Below, piece after piece: positions 1 to 8,990 of a stretch of 64,000 nucleotides of DNA; position 1 is the first letter of the stretch; each line of letters starts with the position of its first letter. The stretch covers positions 806,001 through 870,000 of the forward strand of contig NC_060201.1 in the NCBI RefSeq assembly GCF_020623625.1, written 5' to 3'. The notes under the pieces were generated by a model. That model was not told the origin of the DNA, did no database searches, and saw nothing but the letters and a program-made list of their open reading frames with translations. Source of the DNA: Saccharomycodes ludwigii (lineage: Eukaryota; Ascomycota; Saccharomycetes; Saccharomycodales; Saccharomycodaceae). Made by a program: the position numbers and the translations under genes.

Positions 1-2270
1 GCATCATATACTTCCTGTGATAAGGATTTTCTCATTCCGCTATTTTTAACAGTTTGTAGAGTGTTGTTATAAACGTTATAATTATCCTTGGCTTTTTTAT
101 GAACGCCTTTGATATTGTTATGGTTTTGACGCCCATCATCATTATCATTACCTTCATCATCATCATCTTCTTCTTCTTCTTCATCTTCTTCTTCTTCATC
201 ATCATCATCTTCTTCTTCTTCTTCTTCTTCTTCTTCCTCCTCCTCCTCCTCTTCATCATCATCATCTTCATCATCATCATTATCATCTTCATCATCACCA
301 TTTTCTATACCATAATTATGAGGATAAGCTCTATTGTCTGTTTTGTTATTAGTACTAGTTTGAACTGGGTCTTTACTTACAATATTATTAAACTCTGTAT
401 TATCTATTAGTCTTCTAACTGTGTTATCATTTATGCGATTTGCCTTTGTAGCAGTTGTTGCAATGGCAGCAACAGTCATATTTGAATTAGGAGAGCAAGT
501 AACGCCAGATATTATCTCTTGTAATTCTTGGTCTAAAGCTCCAAGAGCCAGATCACTGTCAATAAACTCATCCACATCAACAAATTTCCTTTCTGGTTCC
601 CATTCATCTACAATACAACTTTGAATGACTTCATTTAGACTCAAATAATTGGATATTTTATTTTCAATATTTAAATCTAATAGAATATCATAATCCCACT
701 TTTTCCACACGGATAATTTATCAGATAAATCATTTAAAGCCCTTTCCAACAGCTCATTCTTTTTTAAAGCCATGCTAACATTCCCCTTCAGTAGTATATA
801 TTCAGGTGGTAAAACACCACTGGATCTCCAATTGATTTTAATGGTTTCCGCAGGAATGGTTTGCCATGATTTTTTAATTAGTTTGAATGCATTGCAGATT
901 GTTATCTTTGATTGTTCACTGGTTAAAATTACATTGCCATTGGAAGTTAATTGTTCTGTTGGAGTATGGTTTTGTCCAGCTGATAGTAATGACTGCAGCT
1001 TAATTAGGGCCTCGTATTGTTGCACTCTATATCTTGTTTTAAATTCATCCAGTACACCCCAATTAAAGGGTAAAAATTTATTATTACAACTAGTAAATAT
1101 CAAGGTAATGCTTTTCAATTTTAAACCAATTACTCTGTGAGCGCACGAGTCATCTAAAAGCACAAATATTTTTCTTTTATTTTTTTGCAAGTTTTTGTCC
1201 CATGCTAATAACCAATCAGAAAACATGATGCTAGTTAAAAAACTTTGTCTATTGGAACTGTATGAAACGCCATACCTTTTGGCAACTTTTTTAGCCAAGG
1301 AATCAGTCGTGGGATTATGCTTGATATTGATATGTTTGTTATTGTGATAATCGGGGAATTCATCCAAAAAACATTGGTAGTTTTTAAACTTACCGATTAT
1401 CAAAGGATCTAACTTTTCACTTCCATCGACATTGCTGCATAGCATAACCGTAATACAGTCGATTTGCCTCTTAATCTTGCTAATTTCAAAATATGACATG
1501 TCCAATGGTAAATTATAGGCCAAACAGGTTTCACCCAGAGTAAATAAATCCTGACAAGGTATCTCTTTCAAATATTGCTTTAACAGGTGCCTCTCTTCAA
1601 AGGACCATATTTTACTGGGTTTGATTAATTGTTTGGATAATTTTGTAATGTCTAAATTGAATTTGGATAGAAACATTGCACACCACTTGTAGCTAAAACT
1701 ACCGTTGCCATCTCTAAATTCATTGGGGATCTTTTGCCATATAGAACTGGCTGTATCCTGTAAAACAGGTGCAGTTACAGGTATATGGCTCCATACACTC
1801 TGATTAATCCATTCTCTTAGTACTTTACGTAGTAGTAAGTTCGATAATCGTCTCTTTCTGATTTTTTTTTTTGTTATAGATGATGAGGATGTCTTTTTAA
1901 TGTTTTTGGAGAACGTTTTTGCAGCACCATTACTAGTGGCTGCAACTTTGGTAGTAGTGGTATTAGTAGTAGCGCCAATGCTAGTACCGGTGTTGGTGGC
2001 GAAATTGGCAGAATTATTGCGAGTATTAATCATGTTATGGTTGTTATTTGCTATATTTTGAGCTGCAGTTGCGTTTGCAGCCAAGATGGCGTTACTCTTG
2101 GCAACTAGTTCGTCTTTATTCGCTAAAATTCTGCTTATTGTGGTTTGTGAAGGCTTCTTAACTGTTTGATAGGTTTGTTGGCACCATCTTGCTAAATCCT
2201 TTTGGGTCCATTTGGGATGCTCTTCTGCCATGAGGCAGATATCTAACTTTTGCCTTAAAGTGTAACCCAT
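1..2270 (-). CDS. PDC2: Pdc2-like transcription factor, CENP-B/pogo-derived (3' end outside window)
   Basis: The minus-strand frame is open from an ATG at 2270 to the left edge (756 codons, no stop), so the C-terminus is missing. In S. cerevisiae Pdc2 activates pyruvate decarboxylase and thiamine-responsive genes in the nucleus. Residues 1-55 resemble the CENP-B type helix-turn-helix (AEEHPKWTQKDLARW). A second DNA-binding segment follows near residue 140, then a DDE transposase-like domain up to about residue 470. Conserved blocks include ATVMLCSN-type (here ITVMLCSNVDGSEKL), VLLDDSCAHR and LPFNWGVLDEFKTRYR. The first acidic position of the transposase triad reads LGET where S. cerevisiae Pdc2 has LDEA, and the third is Asn, so cleavage activity is not expected. 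A Ser/Thr/Asn-rich linker of about 55 residues follows the first helix-turn-helix and is not in the S. cerevisiae protein as I recall it. Residues 658-713 are almost all Asp/Glu. The neighbour is STN1, as at YDR081C-YDR082W. Confidence 0.93.
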   Translation of the reverse strand, partial: MGYTLRQKLDICLMAEEHPKWTQKDLARWCQQTYQTVKKPSQTTISRILANKDELVAKSNAILAANATAAQNIANNNHNMINTRNNSANFATNTGTSIGATTNTTTTKVAATSNGAAKTFSKNIKKTSSSSITKKKIRKRRLSNLLLRKVLREWINQSVWSHIPVTAPVLQDTASSIWQKIPNEFRDGNGSFSYKWCAMFLSKFNLDITKLSKQLIKPSKIWSFEERHLLKQYLKEIPCQDLFTLGETCLAYNLPLDMSYFEISKIKRQIDCITVMLCSNVDGSEKLDPLIIGKFKNYQCFLDEFPDYHNNKHINIKHNPTTDSLAKKVAKRYGVSYSSNRQSFLTSIMFSDWLLAWDKNLQKNKRKIFVLLDDSCAHRVIGLKLKSITLIFTSCNNKFLPFNWGVLDEFKTRYRVQQYEALIKLQSLLSAGQNHTPTEQLTSNGNVILTSEQSKITICNAFKLIKKSWQTIPAETIKINWRSSGVLPPEYILLKGNVSMALKKNELLERALNDLSDKLSVWKKWDYDILLDLNIENKISNYLSLNEVIQSCIVDEWEPERKFVDVDEFIDSDLALGALDQELQEIISGVTCSPNSNMTVAAIATTATKANRINDNTVRRLIDNTEFNNIVSKDPVQTSTNNKTDNRAYPHNYGIENGDDEDDNDDDEDDDDEEEEEEEEEEEEEEEDDDDEEEEDEEEEEDDDDEGNDNDDGRQNHNNIKGVHKKAKDNYNVYNNTLQTVKNSGMRKSLSQEVYD

Positions 2271-2891
2271 TTTATATGTATATTTATACTAATATAAATA
2301 GACTTTTTATTTTCTTTTTTTTTTTCTTTTTTTTTTTTTTTTTTGAATGTTTTATAACTGTTATTGAGTATTAGATTTAACGCTTAGAAAATATAGCTGA
2401 TCAGGGTTCTATAAATGGTAACACCAAATTGAAAGAAGGAGAGTGGGAAAGTTAATTAAATTGATATAAAATCCTATATAAACGTTTTTTTTTGAAAAAC
2501 AAAAACAAAAAAAAAACAAAAAAAAAAGGAAAAAAAAAAAACGTTTACAATTTCTTTTCTTTTTCTTATTAAAAAATAAAATAAAATAAAATAAAATAAA
2601 ACGAATTTAGAATTCACAGGATTTTCGTTTATATAAAGAGAATGTAGATATATTATTAATAAGGTGGGTGATTATTATTATGAAAATGATAGGAAATAAT
2701 AGATTGGAATGGACTAAAAAAGAAAGGAGAACGACAAGAGTATATTTCACAGAGCATTTTGTGTAAAAGTTGACGATTTAACAGAGGGTTTTTTTTTTTT
2801 TAGTTAAGAAAAGAAAAAAAGAAAACTTGACTAAGAAATCAAAGACTCGATTACGTCAAAATCATCTTTAAATTAATTTCCAAAAAGAAAG

Positions 2892-2926
<35 letters not shown>

Positions 2927-3289
2927 CATGTGTTTTTTTCTAACAATAAAAAAAAGAAAAACCGTAAGCAAAAGTCACGTTTAAAAATATTTAGTGGAAT
3001 TTCCCATTTACTGGAAGCCCAATCAACTCGGAAAGGAAAATCAAAAATATCTTACAAACAAATTCACTCGAGAATATAGGCTAATTCAACCTATACTACT
3101 ATCAAAAGTAAATAAAAACCTTGTCATTTATATTACCATATATATATATATATACACATATAAATGTTTATAACAATGCTAATGCTGGGAAAAGAGAAAA
3201 AAAAAAACTTTACTTCCCTTCTTTTTTCTCACAACTGGTTGTTTCGGTTATCGCATCACTCGATGTTTTAATCCTTAATTACCCATTGC
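2271..3289. other. Intergenic, PDC2 upstream region
   Basis: About 1 kb with no credible gene. It holds the PDC2 promoter and 5' leader, and at its far end the 3' flank of the hydroxyisourate hydrolase. It contains many A/T homopolymers, including 30 consecutive A at 2892-2921, an AAAAT pentamer repeat near 2577-2600 and an AT-dinucleotide stretch near 3138-3157. A 62-codon frame at 3121-3309 is low complexity and is not called. Confidence 0.8.
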
Positions 3290-3784
3290 TCAACTACCCC
3301 TATAAGTAGTGTAGCCAAAGTTGGTCAACAACAAAGGTATATGATAATGTTGAGATGGATCTTTAATCATAAAATTTATATCAACAAAGGAATAAAATCC
3401 GTTAATTTCACTTACATCGCCACTATTACCAGGCTTTTGCCTGTTAAAGTACTCTTTAACAAAAAATCTAATTTTATAATTCCCATCTTTGACACTGTTC
3501 CATTTGATTCCAGATGATTTATCAAATACAATCTCTCCGACGTTTTCGTTCAACCATTCTTGATTGTCTTTAGGGTTAAAATTCCAATTTTGTACACGTC
3601 CATCGTTGTTAGTGCGTGCCATAGCAATTAATCTGGCATTATCTTTGAATAGAAGTTCGCCTTCTTGTAAGTTCCCGTTGGTTTCATTTGGTTCTATAAT
3701 ATCTACTTTATATAAACAGCATAATACATTGGATGCCGGTTTCCCGATAGTAGAGTCTAATATATGGCAGGTAATTGGTGGCAT
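3290..3784 (-). CDS. 5-hydroxyisourate hydrolase (transthyretin-like protein)
   Basis: A 164-residue protein of the transthyretin/HIUase family, which hydrolyses 5-hydroxyisourate in the urate-to-allantoin route. The family hallmarks are visible. The N-terminal block is ITCHILDSTIGKPA with catalytic His7. An Arg (R63) lies in the NNDGR turn. A HYHIPLLL block (His146/His148) precedes the diagnostic C-terminal YRGS. Typical members have about 115-140 residues. The extra length lies in loops after residue 28 and around 65-110, so the fold should be intact. There is no PTS1 tripeptide and no obvious N-terminal PTS2, so the protein is probably cytosolic. It sits between PDC2 and STN1, which are adjacent in S. 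cerevisiae, so it is either an insertion here or a loss there. It is transcribed divergently from STN1 across a 430 bp gap. Confidence 0.92.
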   Translation of the reverse strand: MPPITCHILDSTIGKPASNVLCCLYKVDIIEPNETNGNLQEGELLFKDNARLIAMARTNNDGRVQNWNFNPKDNQEWLNENVGEIVFDKSSGIKWNSVKDGNYKIRFFVKEYFNRQKPGNSGDVSEINGFYSFVDINFMIKDPSQHYHIPLLLTNFGYTTYRGS

Positions 3785-4072
3785 TTTGTTTTCTCTTTCC
3801 TTGGAAGTCTGTTATTTTTTTTTACACCTATCGTGTGTTTTGAAAGTGTAAAAATAAAAAGTAAAAAAATAAAAACTTGAACAAATTGAATAATTCATCT
3901 GTTTTAAATATCAATCCAAGCAAATGTCTTTATAATTATTAATGTTTTTGTTACAGCAAAACAAAGCAAACAGATAAGGAAAAGCTTTCTTCGGACATAA
4001 CCGACTAAAATGCCTGCGTGGTGATCCAAGAGCTTTTTTTTTTTTTTTTTTAATTTAATTTATTTATTTATT

Positions 4073-4104
<32 letters not shown>

Positions 4105-4214
4105 CTAAAACAAATTAAAAAATAAATAAATAAATAATATGAAAACGTTATAATTTCATAATAGCCTAAGCTCGACTAAGAACGGTTTATATATGCACAT
4201 ATATATATCTTTTA
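3785..4214. other. Divergent promoter region, hydrolase/STN1
   Basis: A gap of 430 bp separates two divergent starts. It contains T runs at about 4034-4050 and 4077-4104, with a TTTA/AAAT tetramer repeat between and after them. No consensus regulatory site stood out. Confidence 0.7.
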
Positions 4215-6209
4215 ATGGATAGACTCGATTTGGTCACTAATACTACTGTTGATACTACTAATCCTTCCCATGCGGCGGCTGAGATAACTCAAGATAATTC
4301 ATACGACTACTTAATTACCTGTTTTACCATTGAAAGCACAAATACTAGCACATCGACTTCCAACCACAAACATATTCCATTTTATTATCCGTTTACATTT
4401 ATCTGGTCGGCGGAATATAGTTGTGATTATGAAATAAAATTACCCATTTCCATTCTTTATAAGTACAAATTACATACAATTGCTGTTTTACAGAAATATA
4501 AAGAATTGACATATGGGAGGTATGACTATTTAAAACGTTATATGGATTCTTACATTAGAAACTTGAAAACATCTTCTGAGCTAATTAAATCCTCTAAGCA
4601 AGTAAGTTCTAACAGTTCTATTAACCACAAAGGCACTAACCAGGACCAAGATGGTTTATTTCGGAAAATAATTACGCACTCTGATAACAAATTTCATAAT
4701 GATATCAAAGATATCTTATTCATAAGTAATAGACCCATTAAATGGTTTACTATTCTGGGAACATGTATAGGCTACAGATACATGAACGATAATGCTATAT
4801 TAGTAAATATAGATGATGATACAGCTACAATAACATGTAAGCTTAGTATAGACTTGTATAAAATACATGGCGGGAATGAAAATATTGATTTAATTATTGG
4901 GTTTAAATTGAAAATAAAGGGATATTTACATTTCTACAATTACGATAATACTGTTTTTCAAACTAAAAAAAATTCTACGCAAATGGAAATGGTTGCTTGT
5001 GATATGGAAATACTGTGGAGTATAAGAGAAGAATTTGAATTCAAAAAAAATTGTTATACTTGTTTGACCTCACTTTTGGAATCAGATATATGGCGTTTAC
5101 CAAACTCCACGCATTATAGTACTGCATTGATCAACAAAAGTGGCATTAATAATGAATATAAAGATGAGGAAAGAGCACATGTTAGTGCTGACAATTTACG
5201 TTTGGGGAATAAGTTTGAAGACTATTTATTACAACATGAATTTGAAGTTGGTGTTCAGCTTCTATCTGATAACGATTATGGGGGCAAGGATGGGAATTTG
5301 CATGATATTATAGATGACGAGTTTAATACTACATTGTTACAAAGTTTTTCTTTTGATCAAGATATAAATAATAACTCTGATATTTTTATAGACAAAGAGG
5401 TAATAGTGATCAGTGACGTTGAAGAGGGAGGAGTAGAAAAACAGAGAACCCACTGTGTCGATGACGGTGGTCTTGTGTTGTTGAGACATAATAAGAATTT
5501 TGATAATTCAAAAAAGTTAATTTCTTCTTATAAAAAAAAAATACTCAACAAACTTATAGAAATCAGTTTTACAGAAGCAACCGTTTCTTTAATTAATTTA
5601 CAGTACTGTGAACCTAATCTATCAAAGTTTTTAAACAAAATAGTACGCTGGGATTTTTTTGCTCAAAAAGGGGATGTTGGTGATAATGATGAAGATATAG
5701 ACAATATGCACGATTCGATCAAAGTAGCAGATAGGAAGGCTACTTTAGCCATTTTGATTTATAAAGAATTATGTGATGAAAACCCTATCATATTAATGAA
5801 GGGTAATAGGGCGATTGAGGCATATGAGGTAACTTTATTGAACTTATGCAAACTTTTGAAATATTTAGAAGAAAAGTGTTTGAATAGCATTGTTTTGGGG
5901 TGTAGTTTTGTTTCATTCAAGCTATCAAATGAGTTTTATTTAGAGATTTTGAAGTTAGAAAAGTTAGAAGTAGAAGATCAAGACAATCTTTATTGTTCCA
6001 CCAGATTGTTTATTGCATGTTTGAAATATGTAATGAATAAGTGTTCTACGAGTTCGTCTGCGTTGCTAAGAAAGTGGAAGATATTAAAAAAATCTAGAAA
6101 AGGAAAAAGTGACTTGTCGGACTTGTCGGACTTGTCGGACTTGTCGGACTTGTCGGACTTGTCGGACTTGTCGGACTTGTGCACAGTTGAGTTACATTGT
6201 GAATATTGA
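4215..6209 (+). CDS. STN1: Telomere-capping protein Stn1 (CST complex OB-fold subunit)
   Basis: A 664-residue protein. Stn1 works with Cdc13 and Ten1 to cap telomeric single-stranded DNA and promote fill-in synthesis. The recognisable part is the N-terminal OB fold at about residues 173-260. A basic-aromatic strand (RPIKWFTILGTCIGY) is followed by LVNIDDDTATITCKLS, which parallels the HPLQQIHLIGCIIG and FQLDDCTS/LTCKV blocks of S. cerevisiae Stn1. The rest is divergent, as usual for this fast-evolving family, and contains acidic, Asn-rich stretches. At 664 residues it is longer than S. cerevisiae Stn1 (494). The position between PDC2 and RRP8 matches YDR082W and supports the call as much as the sequence does. 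The last 33 residues include a perfect Ser-Asp-Leu tripeptide repeat encoded by a 9 bp DNA repeat. Confidence 0.88.
   Translation: MDRLDLVTNTTVDTTNPSHAAAEITQDNSYDYLITCFTIESTNTSTSTSNHKHIPFYYPFTFIWSAEYSCDYEIKLPISILYKYKLHTIAVLQKYKELTYGRYDYLKRYMDSYIRNLKTSSELIKSSKQVSSNSSINHKGTNQDQDGLFRKIITHSDNKFHNDIKDILFISNRPIKWFTILGTCIGYRYMNDNAILVNIDDDTATITCKLSIDLYKIHGGNENIDLIIGFKLKIKGYLHFYNYDNTVFQTKKNSTQMEMVACDMEILWSIREEFEFKKNCYTCLTSLLESDIWRLPNSTHYSTALINKSGINNEYKDEERAHVSADNLRLGNKFEDYLLQHEFEVGVQLLSDNDYGGKDGNLHDIIDDEFNTTLLQSFSFDQDINNNSDIFIDKEVIVISDVEEGGVEKQRTHCVDDGGLVLLRHNKNFDNSKKLISSYKKKILNKLIEISFTEATVSLINLQYCEPNLSKFLNKIVRWDFFAQKGDVGDNDEDIDNMHDSIKVADRKATLAILIYKELCDENPIILMKGNRAIEAYEVTLLNLCKLLKYLEEKCLNSIVLGCSFVSFKLSNEFYLEILKLEKLEVEDQDNLYCSTRLFIACLKYVMNKCSTSSSALLRKWKILKKSRKGKSDLSDLSDLSDLSDLSDLSDLSDLCTVELHCEY
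6111..6180 (+). repeat. 9 bp minisatellite inside the STN1 3' end
   Basis: The unit GACTTGTCG occurs seven times without a single mismatch from 6111 to 6173, followed by a partial copy to 6180. It stays in frame with STN1 and encodes eight consecutive Ser-Asp-Leu units at about residues 632-655. Perfect identity between units points to recent expansion, and copy number may vary between strains. Confidence 0.97.
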
Positions 6210-6466
6210 TTTACTTTTTTATCATCGTTGAAAAATAATCAATCGTTTCTTTTTTTTTCTTTTTTTTTTTTTTCTTTTTTTTTTTTTTTTCTTTTTTTCC
6301 CAAATTTAAATATTAATTGCTCGATTACTGACATTATCAACAATTCTCTTATTATTACATGAAATTGAACATTAAAGCTTAAAAAAAAAAAAAAAAAAAA
6401 AGTTAAAACCTTACTTGTACTATTAAAAGCAACAGTAATACCATTCTTCATTATCAAATACGAAAT

Positions 6467-7678
6467 ATGTCATTGTTCAAGGTTGATGGCTGGGATTTGA
6501 AAACAAATAAGATCGCCTTTGATAAAGTTAAGAAGAATAAAAAGGTCAAGACTAATAATAAAGAAATTAAGCACCAGGATACTACCAAACATTTGAAAAA
6601 CGATATACAACAAAAGTATACAGAAAAACAGAAATTTAACAACAAAATAACCGAAAATAATGACAATAACTCTATCGATAAAGATTCTGAAGCTACTCAG
6701 AAAAACAATACATTAACAACTAATAAAGTTAGAAAGCCTTCTGCTTCTTCCAACCTAAATAACAATAGAAATGGCAACGCTCTTAATGAGCAAAAAAAAA
6801 AGGAATTAACACCGTTACAAAAGAAAATGTTGGCTAAGCTAAGTGGTTCAAGGTTTAGATGGATTAATGAAAAATTATATACGATTAACTCAAATGATGC
6901 CTTGACTTTGATTGCTGACCAACCGGAATTATTTGACGAGTATCACGAAGGCTTTAGATCACAAGTTGAATCTTGGCCTGAAAATCCAGTTGATTCCTTT
7001 GTTTCCACAATCATAAATAAAGGTACAAAAAGACCGATCAACGCACCAGGTGGATTGCCAGGTATAATAGAAGAGAAACCTAAGGGGAAAAAGGGGAAAA
7101 AAGTGGTTATAGCCGATATGGGATGTGGCGAGGCCATTTTATCCTTAAAAGTTGGAGACTATTTTAAAAAGTTTAACAAAAAAAACAAAAATGGTAGAAA
7201 ACAAATTGAAGTACATAGTTTTGATTTAAAGAAAATTAATGATAGAATTACCGTTGCGGATATTAGAAATGTTCCCTTACCTGATGGTTCGTGTAGTATT
7301 GTCATATTTTGTCTATCCTTGATGAGTACAAATTTCTTAGATTTTATTAAAGAAGCATATAGAATACTGTGTCCTCGTGGTGAATTATGGATATCTGAAA
7401 TTAAATCCAGATTTGGGGACACAAAGGGTGATGAATTTGGAGAAAGTTTGAAACTATTTGGATTTTTCCACAAAGCAACTGATGACACCAACAAAATGTT
7501 TACCAAATTTGAATTTTTTAAACCCAGTGATGAGATCTTACAAGAACGTAAAGAAAAATTGGAAAGAAAACAAAAGTTTATTGAAGTCGAAACCGCTAAA
7601 GATGACTTGGATAAGAAAAGAAAAACTACCCCTGAGGGGAAATGGCTACTAAAACCGTGTATTTATAAAAGACGTTAG
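6467..7678 (+). CDS. RRP8: 25S rRNA adenine-N1 methyltransferase Rrp8
   Basis: A 403-residue nucleolar methyltransferase that makes m1A in 25S rRNA (A645 in S. cerevisiae). The N-terminus starts with MSLFKVDGWDLK, as in the orthologue, followed by a Lys/Asn-rich linker to about residue 120. The catalytic part begins with LTPLQKKMLAKLSGSRFRW and contains the SAM-binding motif IADMGCGEA (about residue 217), the FDLKKINDRITVADI strand, the VIFCLSLMSTN block and a final substrate-site block ELWISEIKSRF. No break is seen. The spacing after STN1 is 257 bp and its order matches YDR083W. It ends convergently with TVP23. Confidence 0.96.
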   Translation: MSLFKVDGWDLKTNKIAFDKVKKNKKVKTNNKEIKHQDTTKHLKNDIQQKYTEKQKFNNKITENNDNNSIDKDSEATQKNNTLTTNKVRKPSASSNLNNNRNGNALNEQKKKELTPLQKKMLAKLSGSRFRWINEKLYTINSNDALTLIADQPELFDEYHEGFRSQVESWPENPVDSFVSTIINKGTKRPINAPGGLPGIIEEKPKGKKGKKVVIADMGCGEAILSLKVGDYFKKFNKKNKNGRKQIEVHSFDLKKINDRITVADIRNVPLPDGSCSIVIFCLSLMSTNFLDFIKEAYRILCPRGELWISEIKSRFGDTKGDEFGESLKLFGFFHKATDDTNKMFTKFEFFKPSDEILQERKEKLERKQKFIEVETAKDDLDKKRKTTPEGKWLLKPCIYKRR

Positions 7679-7710
7679 ATCTCTTCTCCTTTATATATAC
7701 ATTTATAATT

Positions 7711-7711
<1 letters not shown>

Positions 7712-7741
<30 letters not shown>
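7712..7741 (+). repeat. T30 homopolymer between convergent RRP8 and TVP23
   Basis: Thirty consecutive T, followed closely by an A run at 7749-7762, lie in the 240 bp between two converging genes, where 3' ends and polyadenylation signals of both should lie. Confidence 0.9.
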
Positions 7742-7746
<5 letters not shown>

Positions 7747-7918
7747 TAAAAAAAAAAAAAAATAATGGTTACATATGTATATATTTTGCTTTTTTTTTTG
7801 TTTTAATAATATACAAGTTACATATTAGTTTGAAGTTGTGGAATCACAATAAATAGTGTATATAAAAAGGTCTCCACCACCCCCCTTTCTCCCTTCTTTA
7901 ACACAAAAATATATTTAA

Positions 7919-8545
7919 TTATTGTCTTTGAAACAAGGTGGTAAAGGCTGAAGTACTAATACCATTTCCAGCAGCACCAAATCTACTGAAAATGTTTGTG
8001 ACGGTGTTGGACAAATTCACAATGCCATCAAACACACCAGAAGCGTTTGTGGAATTTGGATTAAATTTCCAACAAGTTCTAAATCCATAACAATTCCAAA
8101 AATTCAACACAATACCAATTACAACTAATACCAAATAAAATATTTCGAATTTTAAAAAACAAATAAAACTTAAAACACACCACGTACCAAAAGAAGCATA
8201 TAAACCCAGCCAAAATAATTTATCATCAATAGGATTGATTACTGTGGTTGCTGTAGTTTCTGGGTATTGTTTATAACTTTCTATATTAAATGGTGGAGAC
8301 TTTGTATCATCATACCACCATCTTAATTGAACCAACTTTCTTCCGCTTATATTTTTAGTATAATAGAAATCTAGACTTAATAATAGTACGACTGTTATAA
8401 ACTGTGTGGTAAAGGATTGATGAAATAAGAACCCGCCTACAAAATAAAAAAACAACGGTAATACCTTGAATAACAAGTGTAATACGGTAGTTATTGGATG
8501 TGCAGACTTTAATATGGTATTATAAAAATTCTTTATGTGTTCCAT
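7919..8545 (-). CDS. TVP23: Golgi/late-endosome membrane protein Tvp23
   Basis: A DUF846 family membrane protein of 208 residues, about the length of S. cerevisiae Tvp23 (199). It is associated with Tlg2 vesicles and late-Golgi traffic. The start is the ATG at 8545, giving MEHIKNFYNTILKSAHP, which aligns with the S. cerevisiae N-terminus. The frame stays open upstream to 8584 only through a TTG codon. Conserved blocks are FITVVLLLSLDFYYTKN, SGRKLVQLRWWYDD and the final FQRQ. About four hydrophobic segments are visible: two before the RKLVQLRWWYD loop and two after it. Confidence 0.95.
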   Translation of the reverse strand: MEHIKNFYNTILKSAHPITTVLHLLFKVLPLFFYFVGGFLFHQSFTTQFITVVLLLSLDFYYTKNISGRKLVQLRWWYDDTKSPPFNIESYKQYPETTATTVINPIDDKLFWLGLYASFGTWCVLSFICFLKFEIFYLVLVVIGIVLNFWNCYGFRTCWKFNPNSTNASGVFDGIVNLSNTVTNIFSRFGAAGNGISTSAFTTLFQRQ

Positions 8546-8990
8546 GGTTTCCTGTGGGGCTGAATTGAATAGTGTCTTGGTCAAATTTATTAATAGTTTT
8601 TGTATGATTTATGTGTGTTAATGTTAATAGTAATATGTTTTTTTTTTTTTTTCTTCTTTTTGGTGGTTTTTCTTCAAAAATTGTCCCGATAATAATTGTT
8701 AGTTAACCAGTCGAAAAAAGCTAAGGGGTGGGGGGAGGGTATCTATATATATAATCCAGATTTCCGAAAAACGTAGTCCGAGACATGTTCATTATCCAAT
8801 TTTATTTTTTTTTTTAAATAATATTAAACTTTTTTCATTATATGTTAAATAATATTGATATAATTTATATAATCATTATTAAAAATGGCCATGTTACTAA
8901 AAATAAAAATAAAAATAAAAATAAAATTTATATTGTCCCAAGTTGTATAATTCACGCCTAACATATTATCGCAATTCTTACTATTACTGT
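8546..8990. other. Intergenic between AFR1 3' end and TVP23
   Basis: This 445 bp gap holds the TVP23 promoter and the AFR1 3' flank. A G-rich patch lies at about 8725-8740, a TATATATA stretch follows it, and an AAAAAT repeat lies at 8898-8925. No gene was seen. Confidence 0.75.

Noticed and set aside
32-410. Met/Lys- and Phe/Ile-rich short frames on both strands
   Set aside because: They are other-frame readings of the acidic GAT/GAA repeat inside PDC2.
8751-8775. Point centromere element CDEIII-like word ATTTCCGAAAA
   Set aside because: The left half of the consensus is missing, the upstream DNA is G-rich rather than an AT-rich CDEII, and no RTCACRTG lies at the right distance.
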